NCBI GenBank assembly: GCA_017303555.1
Contig: JAFLCN010000017.1
Location: 1 to 64,000 of the forward strand
Reading direction: 5' to 3'
Source: Planctomycetota bacterium
GTDB lineage: Bacteria > Planctomycetota > Phycisphaerae > Phycisphaerales > UBA1924
DNA: 64,000 nt
In this document: positions 10,509-17,914 of the stretch, piece after piece
How the letters are laid out: each line of letters starts with the position of its first letter
Numbering within the stretch: position 1 is the first letter of the stretch
Notes under the pieces: generated by a model
Seen by the model: the letters and a program-made list of their open reading frames with translations, nothing else
What the model was told of the DNA's origin: nothing
The model's database searches: none
Translations under genes and position numbers: made by a program

Positions 10509-11825
10509 CTATTTTCGCACGCTCTCACGCAGAGACGCTAGTGCAGCATCTGTGGCAATAAGCCACGCGATGATCATGCAGACGCATGAGCCGGCTGCTC
10601 TTCTCCACATCCAAACCGCATCCTGCATCGACGGAATCGACGGCGGCAGCACCATGCCCAGCCACCAGATTGCCGCGGCGGCGATTCCAAGCCGACGCGT
10701 GCGGTCGCTTTGACCGGTGATGATCACAGCGCCAATCAGGAATCCGAGAGGCATCGCGTGCACGAGGTGACGCGAATTGGTCTGCGGCGAAAACGCGAGT
10801 GCGACGACGATCAGGCCGGTCCACTCGACGAGCAGAACCGGCCAGCGAATTTCTTCCGCGGCACCGAACCGCCCGAGCCACATCGGCTGCTGATTCCGGC
10901 GATAGACCCACCACGCGGCAAGGAACGTCGCCCCCATCAAGAGCGCGGCAGCGGGCAGCGCGAGCTTTGGCTGACCGAGCGAATCGGCGGTTCGCACAAC
11001 TGCGGTCGTGATCGAGATGCCGTACTCGCGGGTGTTCATGACGCGGGCTTGCCCCGCATCGGTCTTCCAATCTCCGTCACCGGCGTGGATGAGCCCGGAG
11101 GTCGCGCCACGCCAGAGGTCGGCGTTCATCTGCCAGCCGATGAACGCGGCAGGGATGAGGGCCCAGAACACCACGCCGCAGACGAGGCCCACCACGTGCT
11201 TCATTCGGCCACGCACCGCAAAGTACGGCAGAGCGACGATCGGCAGGTATTTGATGCTGAAGCCAAAGCCGAGGGCCAGGCCCGAGATGAGCCAGTGCCT
11301 GCCCAAACCCCACATGCCGATCACCCAGCACGTCAGCATGAGGATGTTGGACTGCTGCATCTTCATATCGCCGAACAGCTTGTCGGCGAGCAGCGCAAGC
11401 CCGATGAACGTGATGAGCGGCGCCGCTTTGGGCACGCCCAGGCGTGTTGCGACCGTCCAGCCACCGAGCCATGCGGCAAACGCCAGCAGGAACGCATTGA
11501 GTATCAGCCACACCAGCCCGGCACCGGCGATGCCGAGTTTCACCAGCGGCATCAGGAGCGTGGCGAGCAGGGGCGGATAGATGTAACCGAGCTCGCCCGC
11601 GGCGAAAACATCGGTGCCCTTCACCAGCGCTTCGGCTCCGCTGTAGAACTCAAAGAAATCGCGGAAGCGCCGATCGACCGGTTCGTTGCCGGTCATGATG
11701 CGGTAGCTCGCGTTGGTGCCGTACAGCACGATGGCGAGGCTGCCGGCGTGTGCCGCGGCGCGCACACCGACCGAAGCCCACCACGGGTGCTTCTCGCTTT
11801 TGCTCTCGACTTGCGATTCGATCAT
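10509..11825 (-). CDS. GT87-family (DUF2029) polyprenol-phosphate mannosyltransferase-like protein
   Basis: A polytopic membrane protein of about 438 aa with roughly ten hydrophobic segments. The early loop FFEFYSGAEALVKGTDVF followed by YIYPPLLATLLMPL is the hallmark of the GT87/DUF2029 family, which transfers sugar from a polyprenyl-phosphate donor to envelope glycans or glycolipids; the acidic residues in the first loop are the likely catalytic site by analogy with the GT-C fold. The ATG at 11825 shares one base with the stop codon of the upstream FKBP gene (TGATG); a GTG at 11828 would give a 4-nt overlap. It is therefore the last gene of the FKBP operon. Confidence 0.85.
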   Translation of the reverse strand: MIESQVESKSEKHPWWASVGVRAAAHAGSLAIVLYGTNASYRIMTGNEPVDRRFRDFFEFYSGAEALVKGTDVFAAGELGYIYPPLLATLLMPLVKLGIAGAGLVWLILNAFLLAFAAWLGGWTVATRLGVPKAAPLITFIGLALLADKLFGDMKMQQSNILMLTCWVIGMWGLGRHWLISGLALGFGFSIKYLPIVALPYFAVRGRMKHVVGLVCGVVFWALIPAAFIGWQMNADLWRGATSGLIHAGDGDWKTDAGQARVMNTREYGISITTAVVRTADSLGQPKLALPAAALLMGATFLAAWWVYRRNQQPMWLGRFGAAEEIRWPVLLVEWTGLIVVALAFSPQTNSRHLVHAMPLGFLIGAVIITGQSDRTRRLGIAAAAIWWLGMVLPPSIPSMQDAVWMWRRAAGSCVCMIIAWLIATDAALASLRESVRK

Positions 11826-12157
11826 CACTTCAAGCCGACGAGTTCGATCTCAAAGACGAGATCCGCCTTCGGCGGGATATCCGGCGGTGCGCCGGCAGCG
11901 CCGTACGCGAGCGCCCAGGGAATCGTGAGTTTCCGCTTCCCGCCGATCTTCATGCCTGGGATGCCCTCTTGCCAACCGGCGATGAGATCTTCGAGGGGAA
12001 ACTCGATCGGCCTGCTCCCCTTGGTGGAATCGAAGACCTTGCCATTGGATTTGAGTGTGCCGTGATAGTGAACGACGACGATGGAATCGAGCGAGGCTTC
12101 GCCGCCCTTTCCTAGGGTGATTTCCTCAATCTCGACGCCGCCGGGGGTGGTGGGCAT
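11825..12157 (-). CDS. FKBP-type peptidyl-prolyl isomerase, minimal cytoplasmic form
   Basis: A 110-aa single-domain FKBP (VVHYHGTLKSNGKVFDST, PGMKIGGKRKLTIPWALAYG, LVFEIELVGL) that would catalyse prolyl cis-trans isomerisation. No signal peptide is present, so it is probably cytoplasmic. AAGGA lies 7 nt before the ATG at 12157, ruling out the longer in-frame extension. It is the paralogue of the adjacent lipoprotein FKBP, 17 nt upstream, and overlaps the start of the mannosyltransferase gene. Confidence 0.92.
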   Translation of the reverse strand: MPTTPGGVEIEEITLGKGGEASLDSIVVVHYHGTLKSNGKVFDSTKGSRPIEFPLEDLIAGWQEGIPGMKIGGKRKLTIPWALAYGAAGAPPDIPPKADLVFEIELVGLK

Positions 12158-12174
12158 GTGCGATTCCTTCGAAA

Positions 12175-12975
12175 TTACTTGCTCGGCTCGACAACCTGAA
12201 TGAGCTCGATGATAAAGACCAGGTCGCTCTTGGGCGGGATGACCGGCGGCTTGCCGGCTTCGCCATAGGCGAGTGCATAGGGGATGGTGAGGCGCCGGAT
12301 GCCACCGGGCTTCATGCCCGGAACGCCCTGCTGCCAACCCTTGATGAGCTTGTTGAGTGGATAGGTTGCGGGCTGCTTGCCGCGGGTGGAATCGACGAGC
12401 GTTCCGCCCTCTTTGAGCGTGCCGTGATAGTTGATGGTGACGATCGCGCCCGACTTGGCATCCGCGCCTTCGCCGATCTTCAGTTCTTCGATGACGAGGC
12501 CATTCTCGAGTGTCTTGGTGGAAAGTGCGGGCGCCGTATCGCTATTCAGGAACGTCACTGCCGGCTTGGGTTCGGGCTTTGCTTCGGTTCTCGATTCGGG
12601 CTTTGAGGCCGGTGCCGCGGCATCGGGCCCGGTTGCGGTTTTCGTTTCGGTCTTCGCTTCGGTCTTGGTTTCTGGCTTGGGCTCGGGAGCGGGTGGCGTG
12701 ACCTGCTGAGCTTGAGGAGGGGGCGCGTCCGCCAATTGACGGTTGGCCGCGGCACCGGCAGCGGATTCGGCTTGCGCCTCCGCCTTGCGTTCCAGTTCGG
12801 GCGCATTGGCGGCGGCCATCTGTTCCGCAACGTGCGATCCATCTCCGTCCGCGGGCCGATTGGTGGGCGTGACCTCGCTGGTTCCGGTGTTGCAGGCCGA
12901 AAGACCGACGAGTGCGCACGCGGCGAGTGGAACGAAGGCGATGAAGGGCAGATTCAGTGCGCGGCGAGTTCGCAT
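12175..12975 (-). CDS. FKBP-type peptidyl-prolyl isomerase lipoprotein
   Basis: A 266-aa envelope lipoprotein with lipobox LSAC at about residue 28, then a low-complexity Ala/Pro/Lys/Glu/Thr linker (repeated EAKTETKT-like units, about residues 60-140) and a C-terminal FKBP domain (INYHGTLKEGGTLVDST, YALAYGEAGKPPVIPP). It should be a periplasmic folding catalyst tethered by the linker. The first 27 residues after the lipid Cys (TSEVTPTNRPADGDGSHVAEQMA) closely match the small lipoprotein encoded just upstream, so this gene looks like a lipoprotein header joined to an FKBP domain. Confidence 0.9.
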   Translation of the reverse strand: MRTRRALNLPFIAFVPLAACALVGLSACNTGTSEVTPTNRPADGDGSHVAEQMAAANAPELERKAEAQAESAAGAAANRQLADAPPPQAQQVTPPAPEPKPETKTEAKTETKTATGPDAAAPASKPESRTEAKPEPKPAVTFLNSDTAPALSTKTLENGLVIEELKIGEGADAKSGAIVTINYHGTLKEGGTLVDSTRGKQPATYPLNKLIKGWQQGVPGMKPGGIRRLTIPYALAYGEAGKPPVIPPKSDLVFIIELIQVVEPSK

Positions 12976-13067
12976 GCATGGCTCCGAAAGGTGTGCATGA
13001 TGCTATCAGCGCTGGCGGAGCCAGTGCGAGAAGGTGGCACATTGATCGATCACAGACCGCCGGGCGA

Positions 13068-13244
13068 TCAGCGAGCCATGTCTTCCTGGACGGCCCAACC
13101 TTCACCCTCGGAGGGGCGGTCGGTCTCGGTGACCTGGCTCTGTCCGGCGCCGTTGCAGCCGGCGATCGCGCACGCCGCGAGCAAGGCAAGAGCGCCGATG
13201 AGCAGAAGGGGCTTGCGGGAGTGCGAATGCGTCCGAGTATCCAT
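13068..13244 (-). CDS. Small lipoprotein, paralogue of the FKBP lipoprotein N-terminus
   Basis: A 58-aa predicted lipoprotein with lipobox AIAGC at residue 30. After the Cys, SQVTETDRPSEGEGWAVQEDMA aligns with the same region of the neighbouring FKBP lipoprotein, but the protein ends there. GGAGA is spaced 6 nt before the ATG at 13244. It lies 92 nt upstream of the FKBP lipoprotein gene on the same strand. Its function is unknown. It could be a header domain that also occurs fused, or a truncated duplicate. Confidence 0.65.
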   Translation of the reverse strand: MDTRTHSHSRKPLLLIGALALLAACAIAGCNGAGQSQVTETDRPSEGEGWAVQEDMAR

Positions 13245-13419
13245 TGACTGTCTCCGGAAATTGTCCGCGAGCGTACCACTTTTGACGTGCCGTTGCCGCG
13301 CCAGTCGGCATAAACGGCATCGCCCGTAGAGGATACCCGCATTGGCGGGAAAGTGGGCTTCCGGGAAGGCCGAAACAAGTTGTGTGCGTCGTGCGGGGGC
13401 GGCGCTCGGGGGGAGCACC

Positions 13420-13932
13420 ATGAACCGACTGGTCAATGTCGTTGCGGCGATCACGCTTCTCTTGGGCGTGATGGTTGTGGGCGGCTGGCAGTACGAGCGA
13501 TTCGTGACCGGTGGCCAGGAAAGCGAGCTCCGATCTGCGGCGGTGCGCCTGAAACGGGAGATCGATCGGCGTGCGGCGATGCTCGAGACAATCAAGGGCG
13601 TCGAAGGCTGGCCGAAGAAGGTGGATCCGGAGTGGTTCGGCGACAATCCGCCCCGGAACATGTGGATCGCGGGCAAGCGGCCGTGGATCGAGATCGCATC
13701 GTCGGACCAGTTGTACCTGCAAGACCCGGTTGTGCGCGCGGTCGATGCACGAGTGGGTGCGGAGCTGGCGGAATTCTGGTACAACCCGGCGAACGGGAAC
13801 ATCCGCGCACGCGTTCCGACCGGCGCGAGCGATCGTGAGACGCTCGCGCACTACAACCGGGTGAACGCAACGTCGCTCGACTCGTTGTTCGAGTCGCCGA
13901 AGTGGCGGAGCGCGAGCGCAAACGACAGGTAG
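13420..13932 (+). CDS. Membrane-anchored protein of unknown function
   Basis: A 170-aa protein with one N-terminal membrane helix (VNVVAAITLLLGVMVVGGW) followed by a heptad-like helix (SELRSAAVRLKREIDRRAAMLETIK) and a Trp/Pro-rich domain. Topology and helix suggest a pseudopilin-like or coiled-coil periplasmic protein, but the prepilin cleavage motif is absent. GGGAG at 13411-13415 precedes the ATG at 13420 by 4 nt, so the longer in-frame version is rejected. It stands alone, divergent from the small lipoprotein. Confidence 0.6.
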   Translation: MNRLVNVVAAITLLLGVMVVGGWQYERFVTGGQESELRSAAVRLKREIDRRAAMLETIKGVEGWPKKVDPEWFGDNPPRNMWIAGKRPWIEIASSDQLYLQDPVVRAVDARVGAELAEFWYNPANGNIRARVPTGASDRETLAHYNRVNATSLDSLFESPKWRSASANDR

Positions 13933-14117
13933 AAGTCGATGCGCGCACCCGCGCACGGCGCGCTCGATGTGGAAAACTTTCATCCGCATGAGATTTTGAC
14001 TTGCACTCTCAAGAGAAAGTTGTCACACTTCCGATAATTCATCGTGCGTCCGCTCGGGCCTATCGCGTGTCCGACCGGTCAAGGCGCACGAACATCATGT
14101 TTGAGGAGATCTCTCTC

Positions 14118-14171
14118 ATGGCCAAGAAGAAAGCTAAGAAGAAGGGCAAGAAGAAATCCAAGCGGCGCTAA
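14118..14171 (+). CDS. 17-residue Lys-rich micro-ORF
   Basis: Encodes MAKKKAKKKGKKKSKRR and stops at TAA. GAGGAG (14103-14108) sits 9 nt before the ATG, one of the best Shine-Dalgarno sites in the window. 13 of 17 residues are basic, so a nucleic-acid or ribosome contact is conceivable; nothing is known. It is followed by three hairpins and a terminator-like stem up to 14374. Whether the peptide is made, or the transcript is mainly an RNA, cannot be told from sequence. Confidence 0.5.
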   Translation: MAKKKAKKKGKKKSKRR

Positions 14172-14177
14172 CGCGCT

Positions 14178-14306
14178 GCTGGGACCGAAATATCCCCAGC
14201 GAGAGGTATAGGGAGGCCGCGGCGGTCCCTGCCAAATAGCCGCGGCGCACAGCCCTCTCGCAATCGACCGTTTGCGTTCGTGAACGGTCGGGCCGGTCAA
14301 CCCGGC
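14178..14306 (+). other. Three small hairpins downstream of the micro-ORF
   Basis: GCTGGG 14178-14183 pairs with CCCAGC 14195-14200; GACCGTT 14266-14272 pairs with AACGGTC 14283-14289; GCCGG 14292-14296 pairs with CCGGC 14302-14306. All arms are perfect. They lie between the micro-ORF stop and the terminator-like stem, so the whole stretch may be one short structured transcript. Confidence 0.4.
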
Positions 14307-14341
14307 ATGTCCTGATCCGCATTCAAAATTTCGCGATCGTT

Positions 14342-14374
14342 CGCGGGGCCGCTGTGCGGCCCCGCGGTCGTTTT
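14342..14374 (+). terminator. Rho-independent-like terminator
   Basis: A 10-bp perfect GC stem (CGCGGGGCCG 14342-14351 with CGGCCCCGCG 14357-14366), CTGTG loop, then GTCG and TTTT. The T-tract is short and offset, so termination strength is uncertain. It would end a transcript carrying the Lys-rich micro-ORF. Confidence 0.6.
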
Positions 14375-14439
14375 GGCCCTGTTTCAGGCTGTTTTTCACG
14401 CCATTTGCATTTCCGCTCCGCTTCGTCCAAGATGCAATC

Positions 14440-15057
14440 GTGACACACGCCATTGAAACAGCACCGGCCGACGATCCGGTTCGATTCGTGCGCCGGTACT
14501 TCGGCGCGAGCTTCACCGTGGACGATCTGCCGCACGTGCGCAACTTCGTGATCGACCCTTCCACGGGCGAGATCGTCGCTTCGCTCCCGCCGTCACTCAA
14601 CGATGCGGAGCCCGTGGTGATCCACATCCCCGAAGAGTCGCACTCGTCGCTCCAGATCATGGCGGAGATGCGAGCGCTCGATCCGAATCGCGACGCATCG
14701 TGCGATCGGTTGCTCATCTATCACGGTCGGTCGGAGGGCGCGAAGATCGCCGCGCTGCGCCCGATTGACGTGAAATGGCCCCTCGGATCGGTTCAAATCG
14801 AAGATTTTTTTCTGACAAACCCGCTCGCGAAGGACGAACCCCGGATCTGCCGGATGATGAACTCCGATCCCGGTGCGTTGGGATCGCTTGTTCTGAAATT
14901 GTCAGGCAGGAGCACGATCGAGCCGCGCGTGGTCGGCGTCGACAGCATGGGGCTGGATGTGCGCACCCGAACCGGTGTGGTGCGCATCGAAGTTCCGGTC
15001 GGGGCTGCGCCGGATCAGGCCGCTGCAACTATTGAAACATGGATGCGCAAGTCTTGA
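14440..15057 (+). CDS. Hypothetical protein, possible DUF2470/HugZ-like domain
   Basis: A 205-aa cytoplasmic protein starting at GTG (14440). The C-terminal third (ALGSLVLKLSG, VVGVDSMGLDVRTRTGVVRIEVP) resembles the DUF2470 domain found at the end of HugZ-like split-barrel haem or flavin proteins, and the N-terminal part (STGEIVASLPPS, DRLLIYHGR) could be a split barrel. This is pattern recognition only. The last 19 nt overlap the downstream amidohydrolase gene, so the two are probably coupled. No Shine-Dalgarno was seen. Confidence 0.5.
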   Translation: MTHAIETAPADDPVRFVRRYFGASFTVDDLPHVRNFVIDPSTGEIVASLPPSLNDAEPVVIHIPEESHSSLQIMAEMRALDPNRDASCDRLLIYHGRSEGAKIAALRPIDVKWPLGSVQIEDFFLTNPLAKDEPRICRMMNSDPGALGSLVLKLSGRSTIEPRVVGVDSMGLDVRTRTGVVRIEVPVGAAPDQAAATIETWMRKS

Positions 15058-16340
15058 ATGTTCAATCACCTCCGCGCAGGCTGCGCGAAGCCCATGCGCA
15101 CCTGCCGTGGCTGGGCCGCGCGCTCGACATGCTCTCGCTCGAAGACTGCAAGAGTGCCTCGGAGGCGATCGATCGGCTGGCGGCCCGCGCCGCGGCAACT
15201 CCGCCCGGAGCCTGGGTGCAGGCGCACTCGGCCAGGGTCGCGGGGTGGTCCGAGGGGGGGTGGTTCGACCGCTCAGAACTCGACCGAGTGACGGGCCAGA
15301 CCCCGACACTCGCCATGTCGTTCGATCATCACGCCGTCTTTGCCAATTCTGCCGCTCTTTTGCGGGCGGGAATCGGGCCCGGCACACCCGATCCGGCGGG
15401 CGGGATCATCGCACGCGACCGGAACGGGGAACCGACGGGACTGCTGCTCGAGGCCGCGGCATTCTCGACCTGGGCGCTCGCACCCGAGCCCCCGGAGTCA
15501 TCCCGCAGCGAGCTCATCGCACGGGCGGCGGCGCATCTGGAGGGATTGGGCTTTGTCGAGGCGCACGATTTGTTCGCGCCGGACTGGCTCGGTCCGCTGC
15601 TCGCCGACCTTGTGCGAAGCGGGCGCACCGGCCTGCGCTTCGGGCTGTATGTGCCGCTCGATGCGATCGAAACCGCGGACGCGGGGCGAAAGGCCTGGGA
15701 ATCGGATCGGCTTCGTCTGCTCGGCGGCAAGATCTTTACGGATGGAACGCTGAACAGCCGGACGGCCTGGATGCTCGAACCCTACCTGGATGCGCCGCCG
15801 GGGCTCGAGCTCGGCAAGCCGCTGATGCGGGCGGGCGAGATTGCAGCGGCCATCGAGCGGTGCTCGCGGCTCGGACACGGCATCGCGATGCACGCGATCG
15901 GCGACGGCGCTGTTCGCGCGTGCCTGGACGGCATCGAGATCCGGCAGCGGGCTGCGGGGGCGCGCGGGCTCAAACCAGATGTTCGCATCGAGCACTGCGA
16001 GTTGATAGCGAGGAGCGACATCGCGCGGTTTGCGGACCTCGGCGTGATCGCGAGCGTGCAGCCGTGTCACCTGCTGGCGGACATCGAAGCTCTGCGCGCC
16101 GGCGTGGGTGATCGGCTGGATCGCGTGATGCCGTGGCGCGACCTGCTCGAGGCGGGGCTTGAACCCGGAAAAACACTTCTCTTTGGAAGCGATGTGCCTG
16201 TGGTCCGTGCGGAGCCTGAAGACTCGATCCGCGCCGCGGTCGCGCGGCGGCGCGCCGGCTCGGAGCTCGCGATCGCGCCCGAGCAGGCGATCGGCGAGCC
16301 GGATGCGTGGGCGTGTTTCGGGGGCACTGCTCGGGCGTGA
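15039..16340 (+). CDS. Amidohydrolase family 3 (YtcJ-like) metal-dependent hydrolase
   Basis: A 433-aa TIM-barrel hydrolase. Visible metal-site and family motifs are EAHAHL near residue 17, MSFDHHAVFANSAAL, GGKIFTDGTLNSRTA, MHAIGDGA, VRIEHCEL and a late GSDVPV. YtcJ-like enzymes hydrolyse C-N bonds of amide-type substrates, and the natural substrate is generally unknown. It overlaps the preceding gene by 19 nt. The length is somewhat short for the family (about 520-560 aa), mainly because the N-terminal beta-sandwich before the first His motif is missing. Confidence 0.85.
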   Translation: MDAQVLNVQSPPRRLREAHAHLPWLGRALDMLSLEDCKSASEAIDRLAARAAATPPGAWVQAHSARVAGWSEGGWFDRSELDRVTGQTPTLAMSFDHHAVFANSAALLRAGIGPGTPDPAGGIIARDRNGEPTGLLLEAAAFSTWALAPEPPESSRSELIARAAAHLEGLGFVEAHDLFAPDWLGPLLADLVRSGRTGLRFGLYVPLDAIETADAGRKAWESDRLRLLGGKIFTDGTLNSRTAWMLEPYLDAPPGLELGKPLMRAGEIAAAIERCSRLGHGIAMHAIGDGAVRACLDGIEIRQRAAGARGLKPDVRIEHCELIARSDIARFADLGVIASVQPCHLLADIEALRAGVGDRLDRVMPWRDLLEAGLEPGKTLLFGSDVPVVRAEPEDSIRAAVARRRAGSELAIAPEQAIGEPDAWACFGGTARA

Positions 16341-16626
16341 AGTCTTTTTCATTTCAGAGCTGCCGATTGAGGGCTGCCGGGGTCGAACATGTCACGGTTC
16401 TGAGACTTCCTATTTAGATAGAGCGGCGGCTCTGCCCAAACTTCTTGCGAACACGAGTTCGCCGAGCGGATTTTGCTTGCGTTCTACGGAAGCCGAGAGG
16501 TAGTCTCTGTGCCGGGAGACAAGAGATTCCGGGCATCCGGGCGACAGGTGTTCCGCGCCTGCCGCGCAAACCGGGATGAGGAATCAGGGAGCGTGCGTCA
16601 GAACGCGCGCAGGGAGGAAGACCGTG
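16341..16626 (+). other. Non-coding, partly structured leader region
   Basis: No gene of normal length is visible. Several short stems can be drawn just ahead of the small ORF, for example GCGTGCG/CGCGCGC around 16591-16610 and a CAGG...CCTG stem around 16545-16561. The region ends in a strong Shine-Dalgarno (GGAGGA 16613-16618). It could be an mRNA leader; no known riboswitch class was recognised. Confidence 0.35.
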
Positions 16627-16740
16627 ATGCTGCGCGCGATGCTCGACCGACTGCGCCGGTTCCTTTTGGGGCTGGTGGCCGGAGCGCAGCCCGCTCGCGC
16701 TGCGCAACCCGTTCGGGCGACACGATCTAGCCGTACATAA
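16627..16740 (+). CDS. 37-residue small ORF with strong ribosome-binding site
   Basis: Encodes a 37-aa basic peptide starting MLRAMLDRLRRFLLGLVAG with an amphipathic Arg/Leu helix followed by a polar Ala/Arg/Thr tail. GGAGGA at 16613-16618 is 8 nt from the ATG (a GTG lies 3 nt earlier in frame). Two hairpins and a T-tract follow at once. The helix could associate with a membrane or act as a short export signal. No family is recognised, but the signals make translation likely. Confidence 0.5.
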   Translation: MLRAMLDRLRRFLLGLVAGAQPARAAQPVRATRSSRT

Positions 16741-16801
16741 AGGGGCGCATCGCGCCTCTGACCTGGCGTGGGCCGCAGTCATTGCGGCCCATGCTATTTT
16801 T
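16741..16801 (+). terminator. Tandem hairpins ending in a terminator
   Basis: The first hairpin pairs AGGGGCGC 16741-16748 with GCGCCTCT 16752-16759 (one G-T pair). The second is a perfect 9-bp stem, TGGGCCGCA 16769-16777 with TGCGGCCCA 16783-16791, followed after 5 nt by TTTTT. It would terminate the small-ORF transcript before the hydroxylase gene. Confidence 0.75.
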
Positions 16802-16917
16802 GCGAGCATCCGGTGCGTGGGGGGTGAGGGGTGGATGGCGCCCGAACAAGCAACAGAGATCCGCTGGATACAGTGCCGCAGCAAGGCCGAATGAGGTCGC
16901 CCGGCACGGAGAGGCTC

Positions 16918-17898
16918 ATGCGCCACGAGATTCGCTACAACAACATCATCGATTCGGAAGAAGCGCGGCTTGCGCAGGCGTGCGCCGACCGTGCGCCGGA
17001 GATGCATCATCAGGACATCGATGCCGACAAGTTCTACATCACGCAGAACTACACCAAGTACACGGCTCAGGATCACGAGGTGTGGCGCGATTTGTTCGAC
17101 CGGCGCTGGGGCGTGCTGGAGAAGCAGGTGAGCCGGCAGTTCATCGACGGGATGAAGATTCTTCGGCTCACGCGGGACCGGCTGCCGCTGCTGGACGATC
17201 TGGTGCTCGATCGAGAGATCGAGATCGCGGGCGGGGCGAGGCTGGCCAAAGGCACGAAGATCGACGGGATCAACAAGTTTCTTCGGGCGCAATCGAACTG
17301 GGCCTCGTTCGGCGTGCCGGGCTATCTGCCGGCGAAGGCGTTCTTCGCGTGTCTCGCGCAGCGCGAATTCCCGACGACGGTGCTGATCCGCCCGCGCGAG
17401 GTGATGGACTATCTGCCCGAGCCGGACATCTTTCATGATGTTTTCGGGCACGTGCCGTTGCACGCGCTGAAGGTCTTCGCCGATTTTCTCCAGACGTACG
17501 GCAAGGCCTCGCTGCTGTGCGATGATGAGGAGCACATCAAGCGGCTGGGTCGGCTTTTCTGGTTCACGGTCGAGTTCGGGCTGATCAAAGAAAACGGCCA
17601 GGTGAAGATCTACGGCAGCGGGCTGGTGAGCAGCCACGCCGAGAGCGAGTATGCGCTGAAGGGATCCTGGGAGAAGCAGGGACACTCCGCCCCCGACTGC
17701 CTTGAGCGCCCGGTGGCGGAGTGGCGGCCGTTCGACATGGAGCGCGTGTGCAACACCGATTTCGAGATCGACCACTTCCAGCCGATCTACTACGTGCTGG
17801 AAAGCTTCGAGCAGCTGCGCGACGCGATGAGCCGCTACGCGGAGCAGGTGCTCGGGAAGGCGTGGGAGCAATCGGCGGGGCCGGCGCTCAGCCGGTAG
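16918..17898 (+). CDS. phhA: Pterin-dependent aromatic amino acid hydroxylase (phenylalanine 4-hydroxylase type)
   Basis: A 326-aa non-haem iron monooxygenase expected to convert phenylalanine to tyrosine with tetrahydropterin and O2. The iron ligands are seen in PDIFHDVFGHVPL (two His) and in FWFTVEFGL (Glu). The substrate-side signature YGSGLVSSHAESEYAL is present. There is no ACT regulatory domain, as in bacterial enzymes, though the N-terminus is longer than in the Pseudomonas type. GGAG at 16908-16911 favours the ATG at 16918 over the upstream codon at 16831. It converges on the metal-transport operon with a 16-nt gap. No pterin-recycling gene is adjacent. Confidence 0.9.
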   Translation: MRHEIRYNNIIDSEEARLAQACADRAPEMHHQDIDADKFYITQNYTKYTAQDHEVWRDLFDRRWGVLEKQVSRQFIDGMKILRLTRDRLPLLDDLVLDREIEIAGGARLAKGTKIDGINKFLRAQSNWASFGVPGYLPAKAFFACLAQREFPTTVLIRPREVMDYLPEPDIFHDVFGHVPLHALKVFADFLQTYGKASLLCDDEEHIKRLGRLFWFTVEFGLIKENGQVKIYGSGLVSSHAESEYALKGSWEKQGHSAPDCLERPVAEWRPFDMERVCNTDFEIDHFQPIYYVLESFEQLRDAMSRYAEQVLGKAWEQSAGPALSR

Positions 17899-17914
17899 AT
17901 CGAGCGGGTGTGGT

